Assembly: GCA_902729315.2 (NCBI GenBank)
Contig: LR746273.1
Location: 1,741,001-1,805,000 of the forward strand
Length of the DNA: 64,000 bases
Direction: 5' to 3'
Source: Spirodela intermedia
Lineage: Eukaryota > Streptophyta > Magnoliopsida > Alismatales > Araceae
The notes beneath the pieces were generated by a model. It was not told the origin of the DNA. It saw only the letters and a list, made by a program, of their open reading frames with translations, and ran no database searches. Positions 36,661-50,655 of this stretch are shown here, in pieces. The position numbers were made by a program, and so were the translations under genes. Positions within the stretch are counted from its first letter, which is position 1. The number at the start of each line of letters is the position of its first letter.

Positions 36661-39600
36661 TTGATTAATGGGAACTATCTAATGATTGTTGCTGAGAGAC
36701 CATATGAACCACTTTTGCATATTAGTTTGATCATAGACTCAAGATAGAATTCATTTTTGAACTATTAAAAGAACAAGTATCCTACGTCAAGTGGTTTTCT
36801 TAAACTCTTTGATCCAATCATATTTCTATCAGTGAGTGTTTTCTAGTTAATATGAGATATTCTCTCTTTAATTTAGAGAATTGTCTTGAGAAATCTACTA
36901 GACTTTATTTGCCTTCATCTATTTTTTCTGTCCCATGACAATTTGGTATCAAAGCCTTAGGTCATAGACTATTTGCATATCTTATCTCTACATGCACACT
37001 AGATCATGACTTGCATACTCTATAGGGGAGGATTGACCCAATCCTACAATAGATAGAGATATCCTCCCATGCAATAAACCAATTTTGGACATGATGAATT
37101 ACTTAGACAATGTAAACAAAAAAACTAGAATCTAGTAGAGAGCTTGAAAGTCCCATTGACTGAAATATGAGTCCTACTCAAAACATGATAAAGTTTGAAA
37201 TTTTCTAAAAAATAATTGTCAAGGATGGAATATGTATAATGAGGAACCCTTAGACCTTATTGATTCTTACATGAATGTTAGGATAAAAATACCTATAATT
37301 AATGGCTCTCAAAATTCAAAATTAAGAGGATACAATGGGGAACTATTTTGGGTAGTACAAGATATGAGAGACTAGGAGGATAAAATTCATTGATTCAAAG
37401 CTCATTATACATGCTAAAACATTTTGATGAGCTATAGATTTCCTATTAGAATGTAGAGGTCAAAAACCTGTAGACACTTAGGCCTTAATGAAAAGTAAAT
37501 TAAGAGAGAAATGTTTATCTATTAACCATAGAACTAAAGTATTGAATCAATTATAGAAGATTGTATAAGAAATTTACTATGCAGTAGAGTCTGTAACCCA
37601 ATTCAATGAGTTCTTACTTAATTGTGTAGTAGATGAAGACCTAGTATTACTTAATCTCACTTTATGAAAGGATGAAGAGAAGACCTTAAGAATGAACTAT
37701 TTATTATGGATATTCACACTTTAGATGAAGCTCTAGATGGTCCTTAAAGTTTTATTATCTAAAAAAATATTATTACATTGGTTACTATTAACAAATATTA
37801 AAGTATCAATTCATACTTTTAGTTAGAACAAATAAGTGAACGTTTTGATGTGGCTTAGAACATTAAGAAGGGGATGGATGAATTGAATTTTTATGATTTA
37901 TGTTTTCTACTTTTGTTTTGTCTATGAGTGTATATGTCAAAACAAGTTCTCACATAGCTTCTCTACTCTAGGTATAGGTTTACTCTTAGTCTCTCTCTTT
38001 CTATGTAAGTTCACTTTAATCTCTCTCTCATCACCACTAAGAACATAGAATTTTTATATTACTTCACTCCTCACTATACTATATTAAGTCTTAGAGGATC
38101 CTTTCTACCAGAGTTTTAATATTTTTTTCTGAAAATACAAGTTGATTTCATAGGATCATTGACCCAATCACTTCAATCTATTCTATGTTGATATCACACC
38201 CCTCATAAACATAATATGACTCTCAATATCTTGTCTTAGTCAAATATATTAGTCTCTTCATATATCACACCCTTTAAGGATAACACAAGCTATTAGCACA
38301 TTGTGCCTTCATCTAAACCTCTCTCCACACATCATCCAAGTACCTTAGGACTTGACCGAGAGAGTCCATATTTAAAATAAGATTTGACTAAAATCACTAT
38401 TGTAGAATAATATATTTGATGTATCTTTTAGGTCTTCTTTGAAATGTGTAACAGTTTGACTTTAATAAATAGAGTAGGTTCTTCTTTTGGTTCTGAATAA
38501 ATGTCATAGAAAGATTTCTACATTTAAGATTAGGTCTTGTTCTTCATAGCGCCTTCCTTATATTCTCTAATGTCCTCCTATCTTTTCATCACCTAAAAAA
38601 TAGTGACAAAAATTCAAATTTCTTCTTGTTACTTTGCATGCGTCTTAGTGACATTTGCTTGTTCTTTGATTTAAAGTTTATTTTTCTCACATTAATTGTC
38701 CTTGAGATTTTGTTTTCAGATTTTTTTTATTTTAATAATGAACATTCTTTCTTTTGGGGTAATAATGTCATTACGTTTGTCATTTTCTCCACATACTCTA
38801 TTGACATGTTACTAACTAGAATGTACAACACTATTCTTATCTTATTTTCTTACTTTGAGGCTTGTTATTATCACATCAACTATGATTGAAACTTGTTCTA
38901 GAAATATATGAGTTATCAATTATCATCTTTAGAAATCAAGGTCTAGTTCAAATCACTCTATTTACTCTGTCAATTTCTCTACATGTTTTGATGACATGTT
39001 ACCAGCTATGATACATGACAAAAACTTCTTGCCTTTCATAATGGTTTCATATGAACAGTTCAATTTTTGTTATTTTATAAGTCCTAAGCTTAAATCTAGT
39101 CTAAGACATTGATCCTTTAATACTTTTTTATATTTCTCTACTCAACATTCCAATATGTTGTCCCTAAGGTTCTATTTTTAAATTTTACCAATGACTTTAT
39201 TTCTTCCTAATTTTTAAATATTTTTATTACAGAGGGCTCTACTTTTATGTTGCTTAACTCTTGAGTTTTAATCTTGTAGTTGACTTCATATTCTTTAACT
39301 TTTTAGTTGTTTTTCTTTTTTAGGCTTTCAACTTTCATTGCTTAGGTTATGAGTTTGAATCTAGTAGGTGACTATTTCTTAATTTTTCAGAAACTTTATC
39401 ACCTGTGTTCACATCTGATTTTCTACTTATATCCAAATTATATGACATTACATTAAATTTTATGTAAGATTATTTTAAGGATATAACTCATTAGATTCGT
39501 TTGTGAGGTATAATACTATTTGACTATCATCAATGTATACCTTGAATATTTCTCAAAAATATCAAACTTCTAACACAGTTTTTATGAAGTAAATTTATTA

Positions 39601-39690
39601 TTCAGAAAATATTTGATAATATTCTGTAAATCAATTTAAATAAATTTTCACTTAGAAGTGACAAAGTGGAGGGTATCAAAAATAATAATA
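36661..39690 (+). mobile_element. Ty3/gypsy-like fragment with primer-binding site and gag relic
   Basis: It interrupts the SBT-4 flank, which resumes at about 39690. A tRNA-Met primer-binding-like word tggtatcaaagcc lies at 36944-36956, so the roughly 280 bases before it may be an LTR remnant. At about 37430-37690 the plus strand reads as a gag domain with many stops (LLECRGQKPVDT-ALMKS, KLREKCLSINHRTK, VTQFNEFLLNCVVDEDL). Most stops are TAG or TAA where TGG, CAG or CAA would be expected. No pol domain and no second LTR were found. From 38000 to 39690 nothing is assigned. Confidence 0.6.
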
Positions 39691-41563
39691 ATACTTTTCA
39701 ATCTAATAAACTTTTTAACAATCTCTTGTCAAAGCAAAGATTGTTCCTCCCTCATACTCAATTCGGTCATGATCATCAATATTGGTCAAGTTATTAAGAT
39801 GGCAACCAAAAACACCCTTTCCACTAGTTTTGGAAAAATATATTTTCTACTTGAAGATCTAGCAAATTAATGAAAATTATTATTCTATTTTAAAAATGAA
39901 AATTTCTATAAATAATATTAGAAAAAAAATCAAAGATAATGGAGAATGACCAAGGAACTAGTATTAGTGATTTAAGAATGTGAACATAATTTTTAATATA
40001 ATTACATAGATGCATCATATGTTCAACAATTAAATTTGAAATATTTGATTATGTAGTATGAGCATTATGCTATCATTTTAGTCCAATCTTACTCTCACTT
40101 TATAGAGTTTATGGAAATTTCTAGGTATGTACAATTTCACATGCAAAAAAAATTGGCACAATAAGGGCAAGCATAAAAAAAATTCCATGGTCTAATTTAA
40201 CAAAAAATTTAGATACCAAGAGATTATTTACAACATTTTTCATTCACTTGGTAAGTTTTTAAAATGACGACTCATTGGAGTTTTTAGGTAAGGAAGCACT
40301 AAGGGAATCAATATAATTTTAGATGCCACTATTGATCATACATGCCTCCATTATTTTAATTTAGAGGATCCTTACCTCAAACATTTACATTCAATGTCAC
40401 AAACATTTATTATTGATTTTCTAGAGATAAAGTTTGTGCTTCAAAACGAGTTTGAGTACTAGCATTACATTTTCACACGTTATTGAGAACTTTGGGATTA
40501 AATTTTATTTATATTGTAGTATTCTAAAACAAAATCATTCATTGCAGTGAAATTGTCGGTCAATGACATTCAATATATATATCCACAAGTCACAAGATGT
40601 CAATCCATTGTATCTATAATTTGCTATAATGTTGTGACGTCGAAAGAAGGATTTATTGTGTTGAACTGTACCATAATGGTTAATAAACCAGGTCTTCCTC
40701 CCTACATGTAAGGCTACCAACATCAAGTAATGCAAGGTCCCACTATAATTTCTAGCAAATGGTATTGGAAAAATATAATGCGTGGATTACTAAAATAATG
40801 AAAATATTAAGTACATAAATGGTTGAAAATCTGTTTCATTTAATGATTGGATCACAATGGGATTAAAAAAGGGATCAAGAAAAATTGAAGACATATAAGG
40901 ATCACTTGATACATGATCCCAGCAATAGGAAGTAAGAAATCGTGTGACAGAGAATTGTGATGTAGCTGTAGCTGAAATCCATAGTAGCTATTGTAATATG
41001 CCCAATTTTCCAGTGATAAACCAATAGTAAAGATACCAACTATTTTGGTACGTATGCCCAATCTACTTGGTATATCACATAGGTATCCACGATTAAATCT
41101 AGAAATACTGTTTTGTCGTAAAGATACTCAGGTGTCTTGAAAAGAGAGTTGAAAGGACTTGGGCAACAGATTTGACACTCTAATATGGTGTAAAGGAATC
41201 AAGCAAGGAGAAAAATAAGAAACGAAAAAGGATTTAAGTAAATGTAGCATTTTGCTTCCTATAAAAAATTTAGAATTTTTTTGCCAATAAGAACTTTTAT
41301 TCTATGTATATTGAGATCCAAAGTTCTAACATTCATCATTAAAAAGTACCAAACTAACAAATGAAATTCAAATAGCAAAATATTATTCTAGCTTGTCAAA
41401 TATTCAGTTGACTTCATTGGTAAGAGCAATCTATGTTAGTTGATTATTTTCAGGCGAAACCAAGAAACCAATGTATACGGGAACTTAAGCAGAACCAGAC
41501 AAGTGAAGACCAGGTGGATGATGAGACGACTGAGACCGGTTTGTGCCAGAAGGCTAAACCAAC

Positions 41564-41565
<2 letters not shown>
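39691..41565. other. Resumed SBT-4 3' flank, distal piece
   Basis: Similar to 2400-4070 and 46000-47970 (actttttaacaatctcttgtc near 39710; ttgacttcattggtaagagcaatctatg near 41408). No gene is seen. Together with 29742-29798 and 36384-36660 it reconstructs one flank split by two insertions. Confidence 0.55.

Positions 41566-41642
<77 letters not shown>
41566..41642 (+). repeat. (GA)n microsatellite at the start of the fifth unit
   Basis: About 38 uninterrupted GA units. The next 190 bases match 24960-25180, so the tract sits at an equivalent place in two units. Confidence 0.97.
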
Positions 41643-41648
<6 letters not shown>

Positions 41649-41911
41649 TATAAGGCATGATATCGACGTCCAAGTATCGTGAGTAGTTGGCTGCACTGCT
41701 GTAAGAAATGAATGATGCTCGTGGGTCGAGACAAACCCCCACATGGCTGGAAGAAAATTGACAGCTGGAATGCGCTGACCTTTGGTCAGGCCTGCTCAAT
41801 TCGGTGAGGCCGCCTCGATTCGACAACAGAGACCAACTGATACAGGACGGGGGCCCAATCTAGACCTAGACGGCCCACTAGAGGACTCAAGTTCTCCAAT
41901 GACGTCGCTCT

Positions 41912-42200
41912 GAGGTTTAACCGAGCGACGGGTGTGGCGGAGGTGCTCCTCCACGGCCTCTACTTCTCCAATGACGTCGCTCTCTCGCCGGATCAGCAAT
42001 CGGCGGTCTTCTGTGAGTCCGCCTTGTAGGTTGTCACTACTCTGATCTCGCAATGCCTACGCAGACAGTCCGTCTCCCACGGCCTAAATTCGAGATTGCC
42101 CTGTTATGACGGCAGGAGAAGGTTCAGAAGATGCCACTTCCTCGCTCAGAAGAGGGGAGTCATCAAGAAGTTCATTTACGACCTCCCTAACTTCCCGATT
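41912..42200 (+). pseudogene. SSL gene fragment (unit 5)
   Basis: Two exon pieces remain. About 41912-42028 encodes RFNRATGVAEVLLHGLYF, then SPDQQSAVFCESAL and a TAG where the splice donor lay in the relative at 7646. About 42128-42200 encodes RCHFLAQKRGVIKKFIYDL then PNFP, matching the exon at 7780-7900. The catalytic-side blades and everything before are gone. A 20-base duplication (41892-41911 and 41964-41983) marks the broken 5' side. Confidence 0.75.
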
Positions 42201-43090
42201 TTATCCAAGCGTAGAGAAATATGCAAGCACAGAATCACTACAACAACGGAAACATAATTCCTGGACTTCAAAGAAGGCAAATAACTGAAGATAAATTACT
42301 AAGCTATGAAGGAATCCAATGAGAGCAGGTTTTCCACCAAAAACATCTCCCAAACAAAACCACGTCTCTTAGACAAACAATGGCTCCTTCTTCACTTCTA
42401 TAAAAACTCTACCTATAATAGAAATGAACAAGAAGGGGCCGAACAACAAAGGAGGAAGAGGGGGAGAAGAGAAACAAGAGGAGGACAAATCTCATCCCTT
42501 GGCAGCAGCAAACCGTCGCCCTAAATTCTCCCAAAGAAACAAGGGCGAAAAGGCCTAAACTCGATTGGAGGGCCCGCCCACATATTATGCGGGCGGTTTA
42601 TCAAACCGATCCTTGACCTGAGACTTTATTAACAAAATAAATTATTACTTTTTCTGTGCCGCACAGACCACAAAAGTCAAACTCTGGTCAAAGACAACGT
42701 GCTTGGACGGCCAAATCGGTTTTGGGCTTCTATTATATTTTGTAAATACATATTTCAGTCATAATTTAAAAAATATTTTTCTTCCCCACAGAGAAACGAA
42801 ATTAGAATTGCCTGAGGAGGTGCTCAGAACAATATGAAGTGCTAAAACCAACCGATGTTTCTAATTTCCCATGTTTTTCGCAACAGGTCTGACGGGCGAT
42901 GTCCTCATCACAGGGCACTCCATTCAAGCAAGCGAGGAGCTTCCTGTGAACGAACACGGATACGAGCAAAGTTCGACAAAGATCGGGAACCTTTCAAAGA
43001 ACACGCATACATTACCATCATCAAATTTCTCTGGTATTTATTGACCACGATCAACTCCAATACGTGAGCTGCTGGCTTGTCTCGGACTTT
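42201..43090. other. Region between the SSL relic and SBT-5
   Basis: No gene is seen. Short open frames at 42306-42524 and 42855-43067 have no recognisable domain. The last 60 bases or so resemble the SBT-4 promoter region. Confidence 0.4.
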
Positions 43091-43099
43091 CTATAAATA
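43091..43099 (+). promoter_or_regulatory. TATA box of SBT-5
   Basis: ctataaata, identical to the SBT-4 box and followed by the same aagccttaggcctcttcagc, 56 bases before the ATG. The promoter core has been kept although the gene is broken. Confidence 0.75.
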
Positions 43100-43146
43100 A
43101 GCCTTAGGCCTCTTCAGCAACGGGCTCACAGCGGGCATAGAGCACG

Positions 43147-45675
<2,529 letters not shown>

Positions 45676-47980
45676 CTCTCCGATTGCATGGAACACATCT
45701 GTTGCAGTCTCGTTTTCTATTGTATGGGTGTTAAACGATGTCTTTATCTCATAATTTATTAACAATAAATGACGTGAGACGCATGTCGGGGAAAAAGTTA
45801 TTTTCATTTATAAATCTGTCCAGCTTCTCCTTGTGCTAATTTTTTCTCACATTTGCTATGTATTTTTAGGAAGGCCACAAGATTTTTCTTGAGATTTATA
45901 AGATTGAAACATCTAAATAAAGGGCACAAGTACTAACTATACTACCAGTAAATCGTAAAATGTTATTTCAAGGTTTTAATTGGAACGCATCAGAATAAAA
46001 AAAAATTAGAATGAAATGAACTTTCCAACCATTCTAGGAAATGCAAAGACTCTTCATGTCTTACTCTCAAATTTAATGTCCTTTTGAAATTTGATAATGA
46101 TCATCAATATTGGTCAACTTGTTAACAAACAACTGCATCTCTTACAATGTCTTTCCTTTTTAAAAAATATTTGCAAATTAAAAATGTAGCAAATAGGTAA
46201 AACACCATGTCTATTTTTACAATGAAAATTTCTACTAATAGTATAGCAAAAAAAATTCAAGTATAGTGGAGAGTGGCCAAAGAACTAGTATCAGTTATTT
46301 AAGAATAAGTTTTTCAAATTACAATGGTGCATGATGTGTCACACTTCAACTTGATTTTTTTCGTGTAGTATAATCCTTATCTATCATTTTAACCCAACAT
46401 CACTCTTCATTGTATAATTCTATGAAAATTTTAGTGCACGTACAATTTCACATGCTAACAAAAAATTGACACAAAAAGATCAAATAGAATTGGATTCCAT
46501 CAGATTCGTATGAAATTTCCCTTAATTTGGAAAAAATGGCATAATGGTGATTCATTTGAGGTTTTATACAAGGGACTACTAGAGGAGTCAATATAGTTTT
46601 GGTGCCAATATTGATGACACATATCATTGGCATTTACTTTCAACAATTCAAGTTATCATTAATTTTCTAGAAAGAAACTAGGTGCTTCAAAAGGAGTTAA
46701 AGTACAAGCACTACATTTTCATTCTTGTGATGGTGCTCACGATCAAATGGAAATCAATGAAAGTTTCACTACCTTAAATTTTATACTTAATAAGCTTCTT
46801 ATTGATGTCACAATTGTGAAGTCATATTTTGTCATACAATTCTAACTCTTCTCAAAGCAGCATGATATTCTCTTAGTGCAGTGAAATAATCTTCTTTGGA
46901 ATTAATTGTTTCCCAAATTAGTATATTCGAAAATAAAATCATTCAACTTAATGAAACTAGAGATCAATGGCACCCAACACATACAACACAAGTCACAATA
47001 TGTCAATCCATTGTATTTGTAATATGCTTGAGTACCTCATCATCGCATCATCTTTAAAAGAGTAATTTTTTATTTATCTAACTGTGACATAATCACAATT
47101 AATCACATCTTCTTATCTATATGTGAGATCAACATCAAACAATCGAATATCCCACATCTATCTCCAGGAAATGGTCTTCGACCAATATGATGCATAGACT
47201 ATCAAAATAATGAAAACATGAATTACATTTAAAGGGCAGAAGAACAATGTATGAATTTAACTCTTGTTTTTTTCATTTCTTGATTTTTTTGCATGATATT
47301 AAAGCATAAAATATTTTCATGGAGGAATGGCACTAAGGAATCATGTGAGAGACAGATGTGTGATGTTGTTTGAGCTAAAATACACATTAGCTATGCTACA
47401 TGCCCAATTTTCAAGAGATAAAGTAATAATAAGCATACCAGCTATATGGTGAATATGCCTGATTTCATTTGATTTTGTAAGCATAGCGCATAGGTATGCA
47501 TGATTACACTTAGAAGTACTATTTGTAAGCAAAGATACTTGACATCTTGTAAAATTATTTTAAAGGTTTGTGAAAAATATTTTTACACTTTCATATCGTG
47601 TTAAAAAAGGAATAAAGGAAGAAAACAAGATTTTAATATGTCTATTGAAAAGATAAAGAAAGTTTTATTGATTAGTAACTTACAATTTTAGTTCATATAA
47701 ATTGAGATCAAAAATACCAATTTTTATTACTCTAAAATACCAAACAGCCAACTCAAATATTGAAGGATAAAAACTATAAAATTAAATTTAGAACTCAAAC
47801 AATCATCCACAAGTTTTGATCAATGTAGACAATCTCTAGTCATCTGCAATAAGAACTAAGATGAAGGAGAATGTAATGCTTTTGTGGGCCATTAATTTTT
47901 CAAACTTACTTTAGCCCTTGTAACATGGATAAATTGACTTCTTTGGTAAGAGGAATCTATGTAAATTGCCTATTTTTTAG
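45676..47980. other. 3' flank of SBT-5
   Basis: AT-rich, similar to the other flanks along most of its length (gaactttccaaccattct near 46018; ttgacttctttggtaagaggaatctatg near 47935). This copy is not broken at the ctactacc site (actaccagtaaat near 45940). No gene is seen. Confidence 0.55.
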
Positions 47981-49250
47981 AAAAAAATAAGACTAACATT
48001 TCTTTAGTTGTTTAGATTTTAATTTGCTCTATTCTTCAAAGATAATTTATTTTACATTACTACTCTTTCTTAGCAATCATAATGTGGCCTTTATATCACT
48101 ATACTCTCAACTCAAGCTTGCATAACATTATATACTATTCACTAGCTCACCATTCTAAGTTCAATCTTAAAATTATATTGAATCATCACAATAGTGTTTT
48201 TTATTAATATGCTTATAAAAGTATGATCCTTCATAACATGTGCAAAAAACGTAAACTTTTGTGATCTTGTTTTTGAAGATAAGTTTTAAATATTGGAGGC
48301 ATCAAACATTTTTTCAAAATTGTGTTTCTTAACTAATTCTTCAACAAATATGTTTTGTTGAAGAATTAGTTAACATCGGAGAAGATTGTCTTTCAGTATA
48401 TTTTGTTAAACAATTATTAATATGTATGAGATGTCTATTTCTAGAGTAACTCTTTCTTTTAAACCATATATGCAACAAAAGGACTTTCATTCTTTCCAGA
48501 AATTATTACGAATAAATATTAGCACAACACTAAATGATTATATAATTGGATATTCTTTTCTATTGTCATGACCTTTTAACTATATTTGAAAACACAAAAT
48601 TGTCCATCCTAAAAATAAATTCAGAAAAATGGAATTGTCAGTTGCCTCATCATAATTTAGAATGAATGAGGATTTTTAATTTCAGACTCAAGATTTTATT
48701 GATTCAAGCCAAAACTATGATATAAGTGATTATTATTTTAATATTTTCAAATATTTCCAAAACATTAGTTTCTAAAACACGATTCATCCAGCCAACTCTC
48801 AAGGCGTGCATGGATTTAGATAATTAAAGCTTGTGTTATTTATCTTATTAAAATGATGATTTCACATAACCACACACTCTAACTCATCAACTTATATTCA
48901 AAGACCTTTGATTGGAAGAGTTTCTAGCAACTCAATTCAAAATATGGAGTAGTAATTATAGATTGAAGTTCATTCCAAAGTCTTGAGTAATATCTCTATA
49001 AATGACTTGAGAGAAAATATTGAATAGTTAAGGTGGGTTGAATGTAACTTGGGTTTTAGTTGAACAACCTTTCTCAAAATTTTATGAGTTTTTACGGATT
49101 AAAATCCCAATAAATATTCCATCTCTTGCGTAGTATTTTAATACATTTATTGCATCAATTAATTATGTCATATAATTTTTACCATAAACTAAGCACCAGC
49201 TACATATTTTTAAGCTTTAACAGAACTTAATCTGGACGAGTTCGACTGAG
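47981..49250. other. AT-rich intergenic DNA, no feature seen
   Basis: Stops are frequent in all frames. Nothing links it to the subtilase units or to the gene-rich part. Composition changes abruptly near 49240. Confidence 0.5.
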
Positions 49251-49699
49251 CCTCATCGTGGGCATCCGACTCCGTGAATTCGTGGGCTCACGTGTCAGTC
49301 GGACCCTACCGCACTAACGGCCACCCCCGCCCCCCCGCCAAACCACGGACGACTCTGGATCGTTTCGCGTTTGAATTCTGGAGGCCTATCCACCGTCCGT
49401 TTGTAGAGAAGAGGAATATGACCGTTAGAGTGAAAATCTTCCCCTTTTTCTCTCTCTATCTCTATATCTTTAAGAGGCCGGCGGCAGAGGAAGAGGTTGA
49501 AGACGCACAGCGAAGGATCGCCAGAGAAGAGACGCGGGGATACGGGTATCAGTCGCTGAAGGGGATCTTCCCATCTTCATCACCTACGCCACGCAGAAGG
49601 TGAAGAAAACCTCCAGTCCTCATCCCCAGGACGCTATTATTAGGATTCCGCCTCCCTCCGTACCTCTCTCCTTCCCTCCCTCTCTCTCCCTATCCATCC

Positions 49700-50430
49700 A
49701 TGAATCGAGCAAGGTCATCGCTGGACAAGCCGCCGCTGGCGGTGTCCCCGCGGAGACTTCGTCCCCGCCGTGGCCCCCGCTCTGATGCCCCCGCCGGCGC
49801 CGGTTGCGGCGCCGCCGTTCCCAGAACGTCACCAGGTACCCTCTGCAGAAACGGCCTGCGCAATAGGACTATCGATCTTGGTGATTTATTTGTATGTTTT
49901 GAAGTTTAGCCGCGCCGTCTCCAAAGGAAGCCCCGCAACTGCGCCGCTCGTGCGCGCTAGAGGAATCGCCGCTGGTTTCACAGTACGAGAGGATCTCGCA
50001 GGAGCTACAGGCCCTCGTGCAAAGGGCCAAAGACAATTTCCCCGCCGGCGATACCGCGGAAGGCTTCGCCTCCGTTGCCAAACTCGCCGCCGGCCCCACG
50101 AGCCCTTTCTTGGAGAGAGGGCGGCTATACGAGATCTACTCGGCCAGGAGGAACGAGCGGCTGAAAAGGAAGATGGAGGAAGCCTTCGAAGAGATGGCGC
50201 CCCGCCATTCCGCTGCCGAGGCCGACCTGGGTAAGAGAAAGAGTGCGAAGAGGACGGAGAGTCTGAGGAAATCGGCGCCGGAGAACTTCCTTTCCGGTCC
50301 GGCATCCCGCCTGAGGTCGTCCGTGACGACCCGCGGCAGCAAGGGGTCATCCTCCGTCCTGAGGAGTAACATGAAACTCAAAATTGACGGGGAGAAGCTA
50401 TCCTATTTACAGTCTGACCGCAGGAAATGA
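49700..50430 (+). CDS. Uncharacterised basic protein, two exons
   Basis: Exon 1 49700-49835 and exon 2 49931-50430 give 211 aa in one frame if the acceptor is aaaggaag at 49930; the AG four bases earlier would give a frame without this product. The start ATG opens MNRARSSLDKPPLAVSPRR, a conserved-looking SPRRLRPR basic region. The middle (about 55-75) is a short helical stretch (YERISQELQALVQRAKDNF), followed by PFLERGRLYEIYSARRNERLKRKMEEAFEEM, a charged segment likely to be helical or coiled coil. The C-terminus is Lys/Ser-rich. There is no signal peptide or membrane segment; the basic ends suggest a nuclear or microtubule-associated role, which is inference. I do not recognise a named family. 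Positions 49250-49699 would be its promoter and leader (a CT-rich leader at 49660-49695). Confidence 0.75.
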
Positions 50431-50655
50431 TCACAGACAGTCCATCCGCAGAAACCTCGGTTTCAGTCTGCGATCTGTCCTCAAGCTATTTCTCTTTCAG
50501 AAATCCCTATAAACTCGAGTATGTTTTCGTATCTTTTTCCTTTTAAATGAAACCGGGGCTGCTTTCTCTCTCTATCCAGCGGCGAAAGGAAAGAAAGCAG
50601 GTCCTACAATGTCGGAACTCTGAAGACATTGCTGCCCTTCTCAGGCCCTGTGCTC

